Positions 22,160 through 33,358 of a DNA stretch of 64,000 nt are shown piece after piece. Numbering within the stretch: position 1 is the first letter of the stretch; each line of letters starts with the position of its first letter. Source of the stretch: Dryocosmus kuriphilus. Its lineage: Eukaryota; Arthropoda; Insecta; Hymenoptera; Cynipidae. The translations under genes were made by a program, and so were the position numbers. Location of the stretch: positions 96,645,588 to 96,709,587 of the forward strand of contig CM076191.1 of assembly GCA_038277395.1 (NCBI GenBank), written 5' to 3'. A model generated the notes under the pieces. That model ran no database searches, was not told the DNA's origin, and was given only the letters and a program-made list of their open reading frames with translations.

Positions 22160-24530
22160 GAAACAATTAAAAATAATGTAGTACTTGCAAATTCATTTCT
22201 AAAAGAATATTTCTAAAATGTCAATACTCAATATATCATTAATTTACAATCCTTTTTTATATAAAAAAAAATTTTAATTCGTAAGAAAGACAATTTTTCA
22301 TGTACGAGATAAAATTACCTTAGCTTTTATTCTAATCTGCCAATTCATCTATTGTATTTATTAAGTCGATTCCATACAATCAGTTTAATCAATAAAATTA
22401 GAATTTAAATTTTATAAGTCCACATTATAAATTCTTGAATCAATCGATATTTTTTTCCCGCGTAAAATTTCGACATGGTGCGCATGTATTTCAATTTTCT
22501 TCAAGTTTATTTAATAAATAGCTTATTGTAATTTTGAAAATTTGTTAATTTTATCTATTAATAATGAGACTTGATAAATTATTCAGCAATTTTAAGCATC
22601 TTTCTTTCTACATGTATAGGTTTCAGATGAGAACGTGCAGAGAAAATAATTAATCACAAATTAAAAATTCGCATTTGAATTCCAATTTGTCGGTTGAAGG
22701 GTCTCTCAAAATTAGTTGTGAGTGTCGTGATAAGAATAAATGGGACCGTTTCTTCCGGAAATTATCGAAAGGTTCGCAATTCCTTTTTTTTACAGCTTCG
22801 ATATCTCCTCGAAGTCTTACCTGAAATTAAAAAGTGTAAATTAACTTCAAAAAAGGTAGAAATTAAAGGCTTGAGAAATGTGAAACTAGATTAGAGATTA
22901 AGAAAATGATCTCGGTTAATAAAAATTATGCTTACGGTGTAATTCGTATTAGGTTGAAGTTTACCATTGAATTTTATGGTAAAAAGTGAGCTTTTGTACA
23001 CTCTTCATTTAGTGATGAGATATTACAAATAATTCCGGGCATAAATCATGACTAGTCATTAAGAATAAATAAATGAAAATTGTTCAAGCAATTGGATTTA
23101 GTTTCAATATTTCATTTCGGTCAGTTTTCGAAAGATTAAATCAATTTCAATTTCTTTAAACAAATAGGAGTATTCTTAGAAAATAAAGTAGGACTATAGA
23201 TTATAAGAAAACCTTATTTCTCCCACATTTTCCAGACCAAATTTTATTAAACGTTACAATATATACACTGTAAAAAAAGTCAAAATAAAAATACTAGCCA
23301 GTTATATTTTAACTTATCAAATTCATTTAATTTACCGTGTTTCACGTAGTAAAATTACAAATGGAACAATAATTTAACTTCCAATAACAGTGTGATTAAA
23401 CAAGAGAATGGTATTATTACAATATTCAGTAAAATTACTACGCTGAAAGTTGGAAACTATTGCATTCACATTGAACGTAGTAAAATAAAAATAACCTATA
23501 AATTTATTTAGGTTATTTTACCAGCGGAATATATTTTCACACATTGTTAGATTATTTTACAAGCGGACTGTGATTTGATAGTTGGCTGTTAATTAATTCA
23601 CAAGCCTTTCGTAATATCTTCTATATACCTACATGAAATTTTTAACTTATAAGAAAATACATATAGATTTACCACGTGTTACACGTGACCGTAAAAGTTT
23701 CCAACGTTCAATACACAATATAATTACTTCGACTTTTTTTACAGGGTACGTTTCAGAAAATGAAATTGTTTCAAAGCGAGTATTATTAGAAATCAAATTA
23801 GTACTTACAAACATTCAAAATCTTCACCTCCTTGTTGTGCCCTTTGAATTAGAAAACTGTATTACTGTATACACGCTACAGAATTATGGCGTCGCGGCAT
23901 GGGTTCACACTTCACCACTCGAAGCCGGTAATAATGGTCGACATGTTGGTGAATTAGCTTTTTGCGCTTGCGTTTGGGTAGCGCGTGTTCATTGGTCGCA
24001 AGTGTCGCAAAAGGCGGAAAAATTCAAAACGAGAATTAAATCAATTTTCTCAATTAAATATAAATAATTATTATAAATATTATAAATATTGTATATATAT
24101 AATTTTAAAACATTTTGAAAAATAAATTCAATTAATCTATAAAATACCTATAAAATACCTAATAATAAAAATACTAATAATATTAATAATATAATAATAT
24201 TGATTAGGATTTTGGGATTGGTTTGTCTACTAGAGAAACCGCATATGATCAAAGCTATAATTCCGAAGCCTACAACTATAATTATCTCTCATAATAATAT
24301 TAATATTAATAATAATATTATTAATTATAATATTATTAATATTATAACAGAATATTAATATTGCCTAATAATCAATAATATATAAAACATATTTGCTAAT
24401 TATAAAAACCAAAAATAACCGGAAAATATTTTAGAAATCATTTTCATATCTGTATGGTATGATAATTTTACTCGATAATTACTGTTATTATTTATGAAAA
24501 AAAATGTTTGTTAAATAAATAATTTTTGAC
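22160..24530. other. AT-rich interior of element F, no gene identified
   Basis: Long AT-rich stretches with no domain. 23633-24067 is open on the plus strand for 144 codons, and its last third is GC-richer, but no family is evident. A possible acceptor-bounded exon exists near 22700-22810 on the minus strand, unidentified. 24070-24400 is low-complexity TAATAT-rich sequence. Confidence 0.35.
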
Positions 24531-24775
24531 GCATCTTCATGTTAGCAAAATGCGACTCATAAAGCTCGCAGCATGTGCGCGTATTCCGTGCTAGCGAAAT
24601 GCGACTCATAACGCTCGCAGCCACGTGACCATCATTCTGTGATGGCGAGATGCGTGCGTTCTCGCACGCATTGTATGACAATCACGCGATGCGAGTGACA
24701 TGCGTCGCACGTATTGTTATCTGGGGTATTTTGACGAAAATTTGAATTTCATCATTTTTTTTGTTTCCCTGCTTA

Positions 24776-25560
24776 AAATGTCGGACAAAAACAGGATAAA
24801 AAGTCTGCCCGCTGCGCAGGCACATTCTCGTCGCGCGCCTCGCGCTCTACGCGTCATGTACCACGCCTCGGTATTTATACATACCCCTACATTTGTGCGT
24901 ATGGACTTTTTAAATTAAGGATCAAACAGTGATCAATGTAATTAGGTGATTATAAATTTTTTGTTAAAGTCCTTTCGGTTTTCGACGGAAAATTGAATTT
25001 ATAATTTTAAATAACATTTTTCACATTTAAAACAAACACTATATGTGTTAAAAAAAAAGTATAAAACTAAAGCGCGCCATCTGGTGGTCGTCGCGCTTCG
25101 CGCTCCAATATATTTAAACCTTACGCTTCGCGCTCGAATGTTTTTGGTCCTCGCATATCGTGTTCGGTTTTCGTTACTTGTGTCTTACACTTTCAAAATA
25201 CCTATACTTTTAATAAAATTATTAAATTTGAAATTTACTAAAAATTACAAAATAAATTATTTTACTTAAGGCTCTATCGACCTTAAGGAATACATTCTCA
25301 TCATGACACTCGCGCTTCGCGCTCGACAATTAATTTTTTTTAAATCCATTGTAGATTAGTAAATTTTGTTTGTGATTTTCAAAATTTTCACAATGCAGAA
25401 TTTCTATTCTTAAAAGTAAAACGATGAGTCTTATAAGTAAATTTTGTAGCGAAGTAAATTGGAGCGAGCGAAGCAAGCGTGCGTCGAGAGCGTAGCATTA
25501 AGGTAAAAGGAAGGATTGAAAAGTTGTAATTAGTATGTAACTAAACGTATTTAGTAAAAT
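24776..25560. repeat. dispersed repeat with CGCTTCGCGCTCG words
   Basis: Copies of gcgcttcgcgctcg occur at about 24838, 25090, 25120 and 25310, followed by a block tccattgtagattagtaaa (25345) and cgatgagtcttat (25422). The same order recurs at 26440-26800 and, inverted and more decayed, near 57840-58010. The family is associated with J repeats. It is non-coding. Confidence 0.6.
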
Positions 25561-25676
25561 TAAGTAGAATGTAAGGAATGTTGTAAACCTTGTAGAGGGT
25601 AACAAAGCATGTAAGTCCGTATTCATCTAGGCCTATAAGGGCCGAATAAAACCTCTTTCATACATATACATATGTA

Positions 25677-26124
25677 CAGGGCCGTCGAGAGGAAATCCGG
25701 GCCCGGGACTGCAGTCATGGGCCCATATTATACATAAAATGACAAAATTTGAAAGTATGTTATCATAATTGAATGATTTGCATGCAGGGGTTTTCTGTAT
25801 TGTCAAAGAAGGGAGAAAGTTAAAGGATATAATTAATTACTATAATTGAAAGTATAATGAAACTATTTTGAACAAGTATATAGAATAAAAATCACAATTT
25901 TTACGCGCTATTGTCAAATAAGGCGCCAATTTTGAAAAAAATTGTATATTCATTCGAAAAATTATTTTAAATTTGAAATGTTTTTTTTTTCAAAATATCA
26001 TTTTTTTTATATTTTGGCGATAAAAAATTTAAAAAATTTTTAATGATCCGAATTTCCGGGCCCCTTTCAAAACCCCGGGCCCGGGTGCATTACCCCCTTT
26101 ACCCCCACCCTCTCGACAGCCCTG
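25677..26124. mobile_element. hAT-like MITE, 448 bp, 8-bp TSD
   Basis: The termini CAGGGCCGTCGAGAGG and CCTCTCGACAGCCCTG are inverted, followed inside by gggcccggg blocks at both ends. The 8-bp CATATGTA duplication (25669-25676 and 26125-26132) is perfect. This is typical of non-autonomous hAT elements. The interior is AT-rich without an ORF. Confidence 0.9.
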
Positions 26125-26429
26125 CATATGTACCTATCATTCGGTATGTTTGAAATAATAAGATAAAACATTAATATACAATAAGTGCCTGGTAAACAAT
26201 AATTTGACAAATTTCAACCCTGAAGGACAGCGTGAATGCAGTGGTTACGCTACAGCGTAACCCTAAAGTAACCTTAAAGATGCTTATTAAAGTAATTATG
26301 TCGCAATTTAATTAATAAAATAAATATTTGCATTGTAGTAATTATAATTTTACGTTAAAATTGACGTTAGAATGTAATAGAGTAAATGTAATACATTTTT
26401 CTTTCAGTGTTAGAAATTTTTTTTTAATC

Positions 26430-26820
26430 TGTCTCATCGCGCGCTCCGCGCGCCACGCTCCGCGCGCCGCGCGCCGCGCTTCGCGCTCGGATGTTTTTGG
26501 TTCTTGCACATCGTGCTCGGTATTCATTACGTGGGTCTTAAAATTTCAAAACACCTACTTTTAATGAGATTATTAAATTTGAATTCTTTATTAAAAATTA
26601 CAAAAGAAATTATTTTACTTAAAGCTCTATCGACTTTAAGAAATACATTCTCATCATGACATTCGCGTTTCGCGCTCGACAATTGATTTTTTTTTTTTAA
26701 ATCCATTGTAGATTAGTAAAGTCTTTTTGTGATGTTCGAAATTTTCACAAAGCAGGTTTTCGATTCCTAAAAGTAAATCGATGAGTCTTATGAATAAAAC
26801 TTCTAGCTTTTTCCAAGATG
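26430..26820 (+). repeat. second copy of the CGCTTCGCGCTCG repeat
   Basis: It parallels 25090-25450: GC words at 26440-26500, then aaattattttacttaaagctctatcgac, tcatgacattcgcgtttcgcgctcgacaatt (each shared in shorter blocks), and tccattgtagattagtaaa. ORFs through 26328-26564 arise from the GC words. Confidence 0.65.
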
Positions 26821-27690
26821 AACAATAATGCTTTCTCATATTCTCTCATGTCTTGCATAATTTTGCTGAAAAGTGGATATCTTTATATTGAATAACACAT
26901 TTCACGAATAACTCAAAAACTATGCGATTTTACAAAAAAAATATAGGAAGCAATTTTTTAGATCTTTTTCAGTTAAACAACTTTATTTATTATCATTTCT
27001 TTTGTATCTTGCATATTTTGGCGAGAAATTTGAATTTTTGGTTTCTTATAAGCGTTTTCTCGATTAAAACCAAAACCGTGCATTTCATCAAAAAATAGTT
27101 CAATCAAATTTTGTAGACCTTTTTGAGTTGAACAATTTTGTTTATTATCATTTTTCTCGTATCTGAAATATTTTGTCGGAAAACCACAGTTCTTTATGTT
27201 TAATAACATTTCTTCGATTAAAACAATAACCATGCACTTTATCAAAGAGCGGTTAAAACAAAATTTGTAGATTTTTTTCAGATAAACAATTTTTATTATA
27301 TACATATTTTCTGTATCTCGCATAGTTTAGCCGAAAAATGGATTTTTTGATTTTGTGAAAACCGTTTTTTGATGGATAAAACCATAACCGTTCGTCAAAA
27401 GTGGCTCGTTAATGAACTCATCCTTACTTCTTACGCTTTAAAGAAGTGTACCAAAGCGCAACCCAATCCGATTTGTCCTTCGAAAGTCATCGTGTTCACA
27501 GACTACTACGACGACAACGACGACGAGGACAACGACAATGACAGACAGACACCGTCTTAAAAACGTTTTTTTTTTTTTTTCGGATTCAGCGGGTCATCAA
27601 ACGTCGAGATTTCATGAAATCCGCGAAAGTGAATTTTTACATAAAACTAATACATTCTCATTGAGATGAGAATGTGATATAATATCTGTC
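26820..27690 (+). repeat. J repeat copy 3
   Basis: About 110-bp units (26860-27340), then ataaccgttcgtcaaaa, aaagaagtgtaccaaagcgc, a GAC/ACG trinucleotide run (27500-27550) and the terminal ctcattgagatgagaatg (27658-27675). It provides an empty site for the TTA transposon near 27420-27440. Confidence 0.7.
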
Positions 27691-27699
27691 ACTGAGCTG

Positions 27700-28055
27700 T
27701 GGTAAAGGCGACTTCAATATCCGCTTCTATTCTCGTAGCAGCAGCGGCCCATCGGTAAAGTGAGTCGGTAACTTCAATAATTTCGTCTGGATGGTAGCGC
27801 CACGTCGTGAAGCACGCGAAGCTAGCCTATCATTTTCGGGCCAGTCCGAGTTCCCCGCACTGCCCCGCGGATTGTGTGTTAACCTAATTGGCGTTGGTTG
27901 GCCGCGCATTAAACTATTCTTGTATACTCGTGCGAAATATGGGTTTGCTAGTATTTCCAATGTTTCATAGTGAACCATAGTGAATTGTGAAGGAACACGC
28001 AGCGTCCGATCATCAGCTATTTCATCAAAATGCACATCTCTCATTAGGGTGAGTA
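27700..28055. other. GC-richer segment between two inverted J ends, possible exon
   Basis: This stretch is much richer in GC than its surroundings. On the minus strand it is open for 105 codons (28044-27727, beginning DVHFDEIADDRTLRVPSQF), and on the plus strand it ends at a consensus donor ATTAGG/GTGAGT (28050). I recognise no family. It could be a captured exon or a 5' region of a host gene trapped between J ends at 27690 and 28065. Confidence 0.3.
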
Positions 28056-28064
28056 ATAATTTGT

Positions 28065-28200
28065 TACATTCTCATCTCAGTGAGAAGGTATTAATTTTAT
28101 GTGAAAACTGATTTTCGCGTATTTCATAAAATCTCAAAGTTTCCAGACCCCCTGAATCCGAACAAACAGTTTTTTACGATGGTGCTTCTCTGGCTACTAA
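28065..28200 (-). repeat. J repeat terminal fragment, inverted
   Basis: cattctcatctcagtgagaa followed by the inverted forms of the ataaaactaatacct and ccgcgaaagt blocks. Only the terminal part of J is present, in opposite orientation to copy 3. Confidence 0.6.
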
Positions 28201-29480
28201 TACTAATCTGATTATATTGCATTTTGGCACATTTTACGGGAAAATGCCTGGAATTCATTAAAAGTTCCGGGAAATCTGTGATCATAAATTTAATTTCAGA
28301 ATTCACAGTCTTGTCCCCAATTCCCCTGTTTCCCCCTTTTTAAATCCCCTCTTTTCTAGAAGTATGCTATAAAAAAATCTTTTCGGCAGGATGTGTAATG
28401 CAATAATTTTTTGAGGCAATAATTTAATTTCCGAAAATTTTTGGGTTAGGCTTGCTATTCTTCAAATAATATATTTATTTTAAGAATATCCCGTAATCCT
28501 TTGTCAAATGTTCCTAAATTAAACATGTTGACATCAAATTCCTAAAATTTTTTATCATTAAAAAATTACTACTCATTTTATAAAATTACTTTAGTAAATG
28601 GAAAAAATATTGTTATTTAATTTTCCATATAAAAAGAGGGCAGTATATCGATTCTACCAAATTAAACTGTACACCTGAATACTCTGCACATTTTTAATTT
28701 AACCTCAACGGTTTAATCCTACACCGTAACACTCTACACAAGTCACAAAATAATATTTTAAAATAATATTTATTTCAAAAATTAAATATTCTTATTTTTT
28801 AAGTAGATACGGTTGTTTAGAATCAAAAGGTGTAGGGTTTTTTAAGTTGAAATGATTATTTTGTGTATTTTGTCACGCTGCAGGACTAAACCACGTTGAG
28901 TTTAGATTAAAAACATTTTCTTAATAAATGTGATTGTATAGATTGTGTAGAAGCTCCGTATTTAAAAAATGATACCTGGAAAAGTCAAGGATTTTAGTTC
29001 AAATTTCAGTAGACACTCTGAAATATTTATTAATAATATTTCAAGCATCTATTTAAATAAAATATGATTTTTTTACAAGATAACTGTAAACACGTTTTAT
29101 ATTTATTTTTAAAGAATGAATTAATATTTTCTAGTTGTCGATTCTCATCGCATATATCGAATTTATAAAATGAGGGTAATTACATCAGTAGTACGTAGGA
29201 CACTTAAAATAAGGGTCATATTCAAAGTTGTATAAAAAGTGATTTCAAAATCAGGCAAAATCAAAGGAGTTTTCAGCCAATCTTACAGCTTCTGATTTAC
29301 TTATTCAATTTTTTTTGTAGATATTTTGAGAAGTATTAAGTATATTAAAAATAAATGTATGAATTCTTCAGTAGTGAACGACACAATTTTGACTGTTAAC
29401 CACGATTTTTGAATATTTTCTTGTTTACTATTCTCGGGCAGGAATTAGAGAAGGTAACTCACTACTGATGAGTGGCCGAT
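28201..29480. other. AT-rich stretch with one small inverted repeat
   Basis: No coding signal. At 28706-28733 and 28875-28903 a pair of inverted, diverged sequences (ctcaacg...tttaatcct and the complement of aggactaaaccacgttgag) bounds a 200-bp AT-rich interval, suggesting an old MITE. The rest is low complexity. Confidence 0.4.
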
Positions 29481-29489
29481 TATTGGTAC

Positions 29490-30190
29490 AATTTTTTACA
29501 TTCTCGTCAGAGAAGGTATTAGATTTATGTAAAATTTGACTTTCGCGGATTTCATGAAATCTCCACGTTTTGAGACCTCCTGAATCCGAAAAAACGTTTT
29601 TTGTGACAGTGTCTGTTGTCGTCGTCGTCGTCGTTGTCGTCGTCGTTGTCGTCGTCGTTGTCGTTATCGTCGTTGTCGTTGGAGTCTGTTGCCACGATAA
29701 CATTCGAAGAACTAATCGGATTAGATTGCGCTTTGATACACTTCTTTAAGGGGTAAAAAGAAAGGACGAGTTCGTTAACCAGCGGTTTTTGACCAACGGT
29801 TATGGTTTTATTCATCAAAAGCGGTTTTCACGAATTCAAAAAATCCATTTTTCGGCTAAACTATGAGAGATAAAAAAAAATGTAAGGAAGTAAAATTATT
29901 GACCTTAAAAAAATCTATAAATTTCGTCTTAACCGTTTTTTAATAAAATGAAAGGTTTTTGTTTTAATCAAGAAAACGTTATTAAAATTTAAAAACTCTG
30001 GTTTCCCGCCAAAATATTCAAGATACAAAAAAACGGTAAGCAACAAATTTGTTCAATTCAAAAATGTCTACAAATTTTGTTCTAATCGTTTTTTGATAAA
30101 ATGCACGGTTTTTGTATTAATCGATAAAACGTTATTAAAAATAAAAAATTTCAAATTTCCCGCCAAACTGACAAAAAATAATGGAATTAT
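29490..30190 (-). repeat. J repeat copy 5, inverted, with GTC microsatellite
   Basis: In reverse orientation: terminal block (29500-29560), trinucleotide GTC/GTT run of about 75 bp (29615-29690), caaagcgcaatct block, ccagcggtttttgacc (29778) and about 110-bp units (29830-30170). ORFs here (poly-Thr or poly-Asp) are products of the microsatellite. Confidence 0.7.
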
Positions 30191-30961
30191 TTCTAGGAGA
30201 TTAGCGAATTTTAATGTCATTTTGGGATCATGTGCAGTTTTTCGTACCTAATTTTGGCCATTCAATTTTAGCAACTTTTGTGTATTTAAATACTGGAATA
30301 AAAAATTGTTTAGAAGATATTGTATGCTTTTTTGAAAATAATATTCTCCCAAAATCTGAATTAGGATATTATTTATTTAACTTGTTTCTAATTCAGATTT
30401 GAAAGTTTTTGATTTAATTATAAGAGTATTAAAAAATAATAGGAAGTCAAATTTTTGTAGCATTCTTTTGATCTTTCAACTTTAGTCAAAAATCGAAAAA
30501 AAACTTATTATTTTTATTATATTTAACTAGCCTTATACAGTTTCTCTCTGCTTATACCTAACTTATCATATTCCTCTTTCAGAACTAACGGAAAACGAAT
30601 ATACGTCGGGTCGGGCTCCCAGCTGCCAAATTAATGTCACTAATTTATTTTGGTTTGGAAAGACGTCCGATAACAATCGTGCGAGGCATATGCGTGGCAT
30701 TTTGTGTGACGGCACGTACGTGCGAGACATATGCGTTTCACATTGTGAGAGGCACGCGAGCTTACATGGTGCGGGACATATGTGTCGCATGTACATATTA
30801 AGTGAATATTATTAATGCTATAAAAATTACATGTATAATATAACTTTCTATGCAAGAAAAATATTGAAAAACTTGTAAAACATAAATTACATTTCAAAAA
30901 TATATTTTCACTTTACTGATCGATAGACTGCGGATTGCCGTGTAGCTTTTGAAATGAAAAT

Positions 30962-30976
<15 letters not shown>

Positions 30977-31005
<29 letters not shown>
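30977..31005. repeat. TA microsatellite
   Basis: About 14 TA dinucleotides after an A-run. ORFs rich in Ile/Tyr in both frames of the minus strand come from it. Confidence 0.9.
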
Positions 31006-31007
<2 letters not shown>

Positions 31008-31559
31008 AATATAAATAAAATAAAGAAAATGTAACTCACTATTAGCGCAAAACGGTAAATATAAAAATTGTGACATAACAATTGAATTTCCATATTTTGA
31101 AAGGCAAATAAAGTACCGATCGAAATATGCATACACCTCTTTGAGCTAAAATTTTCTACCTTTAATATCAAATTGAAAGCTATCTAAATTCTGCATAAAA
31201 TGAACTGAAAGTAACTTTCTTAGTTTTAGAAGAAATTATTGCAAAAAAATAGTGCAAATTTTATTATTTCTGTAATTTTCAAATAACATCTGAAATCATA
31301 AATATTTCTCAGTGTTCTTGGACTCATTTTACAGATAAATTTATGTAGAATCGCAGCAACTCTTGAGCATAATTGTGAAAATTATTCTGTAAAGTTTACA
31401 GAAAGTTAAAGATTGAACAGAAAAATCCGTGAAGTTCCAAAGCAAGTGATATGTAGGAAAATGGTTTTAAAATATCAAATGAATGTATATTTTAAGCACT
31501 ATCATAGAAACTTCATGATTATTTAATTCATGTATTATAAAAAAATATTTTTGTTACCA

Positions 31560-31680
31560 AAAAAAAAAAAAAAAAAAAATAAAAAAATTTTTAAAAATTA
31601 AAAATAAAAAAAAAAATAAATAATAAATAAATAATAATAAATAAATTAAATAATTAAATAATTAAAAAGTTTCTTAAAAT
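31560..31680. repeat. A-rich low-complexity tract
   Basis: A21 followed by aataaataa-type sequence. No gene. Confidence 0.85.
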
Positions 31681-31706
31681 ATACAATTATTTAATTTCCA
31701 TTTCAG

Positions 31707-31981
31707 ATGCTGCCCAAAAGTGTTCTCATTTCAAAGGGCCCGAAGATAAAATAGCATTCAAAACAGAGATGCTCGAGGTTTTGCGGAGCACGAAACAAAG
31801 GCACCGAAATGTTTTTAAAAAAACCTATTCGTACCACACAAAAAACCAAAGATGCGTCGAATCTTGGAGAAGAAGAGTTTCTAAAGAAGATTCAAGATTT
31901 AGAAGCGCAAAAAGACGAGGGGTCTGAAGACGAAAACGCATTCAACGAAGAGGAAGAAACCTTTGCAGATGACGAGTCCTA
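31707..31981 (+). pseudogene. exon-like segment with acidic C-terminus
   Basis: It follows a strong acceptor (tttaatttccatttcag). Frame changes are needed to read it whole. The last part (KKIQDLEAQKDEGSEDENAF then EEEETFADDES, stop at 31981) is an acidic tail reminiscent of the RNA polymerase III subunit RPC7 family, but this is weak. It lies inside element G and may be another captured host fragment. Confidence 0.3.
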
Positions 31982-31999
31982 AATATATAACCTATTAAT

Positions 32000-32800
32000 A
32001 ATCTTATTTAAAAAACTTGAAAAGACTGATCGCGTTAAAAATGTATAATTATATTTTAATATAAATGCTCTTTATATATTAAGCTCTCATTGAAAATAAG
32101 AAATATGTTTTAAGGTGGAACAAGCCACAGTTGGGAAAGCGTTGGAAAATTTAATTAATTTTCATCGTAGAAAAGTTTCTCTTTTGAGGGCATGCTCTAT
32201 AAACCTGGACTTTTTTCTGTTTTCTTTTTCGCCATTACATGTCTACAAGAAATAAGATATCAAATTGAAAGTAGGACAAAGTAAATAAAAGGCAGTAAAG
32301 AATGTCTGTTTACATCTAAATTTTGATAATTACAAACAAACATTTTTCCAACATTTCTTCGACATTTATTTTTGTAATTATAAACTTTACATATTTACGG
32401 ACGTTGCTTAGTTCCGTTTATTTAATTTCCCAGAATTTAAACTTGACATCTTATTTCATGTGGACGTATGAACATAGAGAATAAATAGTATAATAGAAAA
32501 AAAAAAAATTTTTAGTTTAATGGAGCACATGTCCTTCTATACTTTAACAGGAAATATTTTAAATCATACAAAATATTATTTTCAACATCAATTAAGTGCT
32601 GTAGGTTAAAATTTTCAACAGTTTCTTATTATATATCATTTTCATCTCAGAAAATGGTCGGATTTTAATGTATACATTTGACGTTCAAAATATTGATTAA
32701 CCAACAATAACAACATTGTCTGAAAGGTGGTAATTAATTAACTTTTTCAACACCTTCCCATATTCTCCAGAATTCTGGAGAATATATTTCAATATATTTT
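32000..32800. other. AT-rich stretch, no gene recognised
   Basis: Non-repetitive AT-rich sequence between the exon-like segment and the palindromic element. No motif, no ORF of note. Confidence 0.4.
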
Positions 32801-32809
32801 ATAATGCTC

Positions 32810-33358
32810 CCCTGCCGAAAGTTTCGGATAGGAATGCATTCCAAGGTTATCCGAACTATTCCGAAATCTGTATCCGAGCCAATGCGAATCTTTTCGAACC
32901 AATCCAAGAAACGTTTTCAATCTCATTTGTTGAAAATCGTTCAAAAATCAATCCCAATGAATCCGATTCAATCCGAGACTTCAATTCGAATGAAGCCGAA
33001 CGAATCAGAATGAATCCGGGCTCGGATTAATCTAAACCGAGTATTCAAACCGAGTCAATTCGAGCGAATCCGAACACAGATTCATTCGGATTGAATATTT
33101 AGTTTTGATTAATCCGAGCCCGGATTCGTTCGGATTCAAAATTTGATTCGGATTCGTTCGGGTTCATTCGCATTGAAGTTTCGGATTGAATCGTACTCAT
33201 TCGGATTGATTTTTGAACGATTTTCAACAAATAAGATTGAAAACATTTTTTTGGATTGGTTTGGAAAGATTCGCATTGGCTCGAATACAGATTCCGGAAT
33301 GATTCAGAATAATTCGGATAACCTCGGAATGAATTCCTATCCGAAACTTTCGCCAGGG
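32810..33358. mobile_element. word-array element P, palindromic (TSD TC)
   Basis: The left end CCCTGCCGAAAGTTTCGG matches the inverted right end (CCGAAACTTTCGCCAGGG) with one mismatch, and TC flanks both sides (32808-32809 and 33359-33360). The inverted match continues for most of the 549 bp. The words are ATTCGGAT/ATCCGAAT and variants. No coding potential; ORFs on both strands are word artefacts. Confidence 0.9.

Larger units (their letters stand above)
19069..24725. mobile_element. element F: 5.7-kb inverted-repeat element carrying host exons (TSD GT)
   Basis: It starts CCCAGATAACAAAATGAG and ends TGTTATCTGGG, flanked by GT (19067-19068 and 24726-24727). About 170-200 bp at each end is made of gcgcatatcgctcgcac-type words, in inverted orientation relative to each other. 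The interior is AT-rich and contains WDR81-like exons (19989-21931), an FN3 exon (22040-22157) and a GC-richer patch near 23880-24000. Two unrelated gene pieces within matching termini suggest gene capture, as in Pack-type transposons. Alternatively two small elements flank an old gene segment; long-read or population data could decide. No transposase is seen. Confidence 0.65.

Noticed and set aside
19069..24725. A normal WDR81 host locus
   Set aside because: Two in-frame stops, a lost donor, missing BEACH and later WD parts, and an unrelated FN3 exon next to it make a working gene unlikely. It remains possible that the locus is an old decayed one rather than captured.
29428..29818. ORFs with poly-Thr or poly-Asp runs
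   Set aside because: They are translations of the GTC/GAC trinucleotide run in a J copy, as is 6792-7004.
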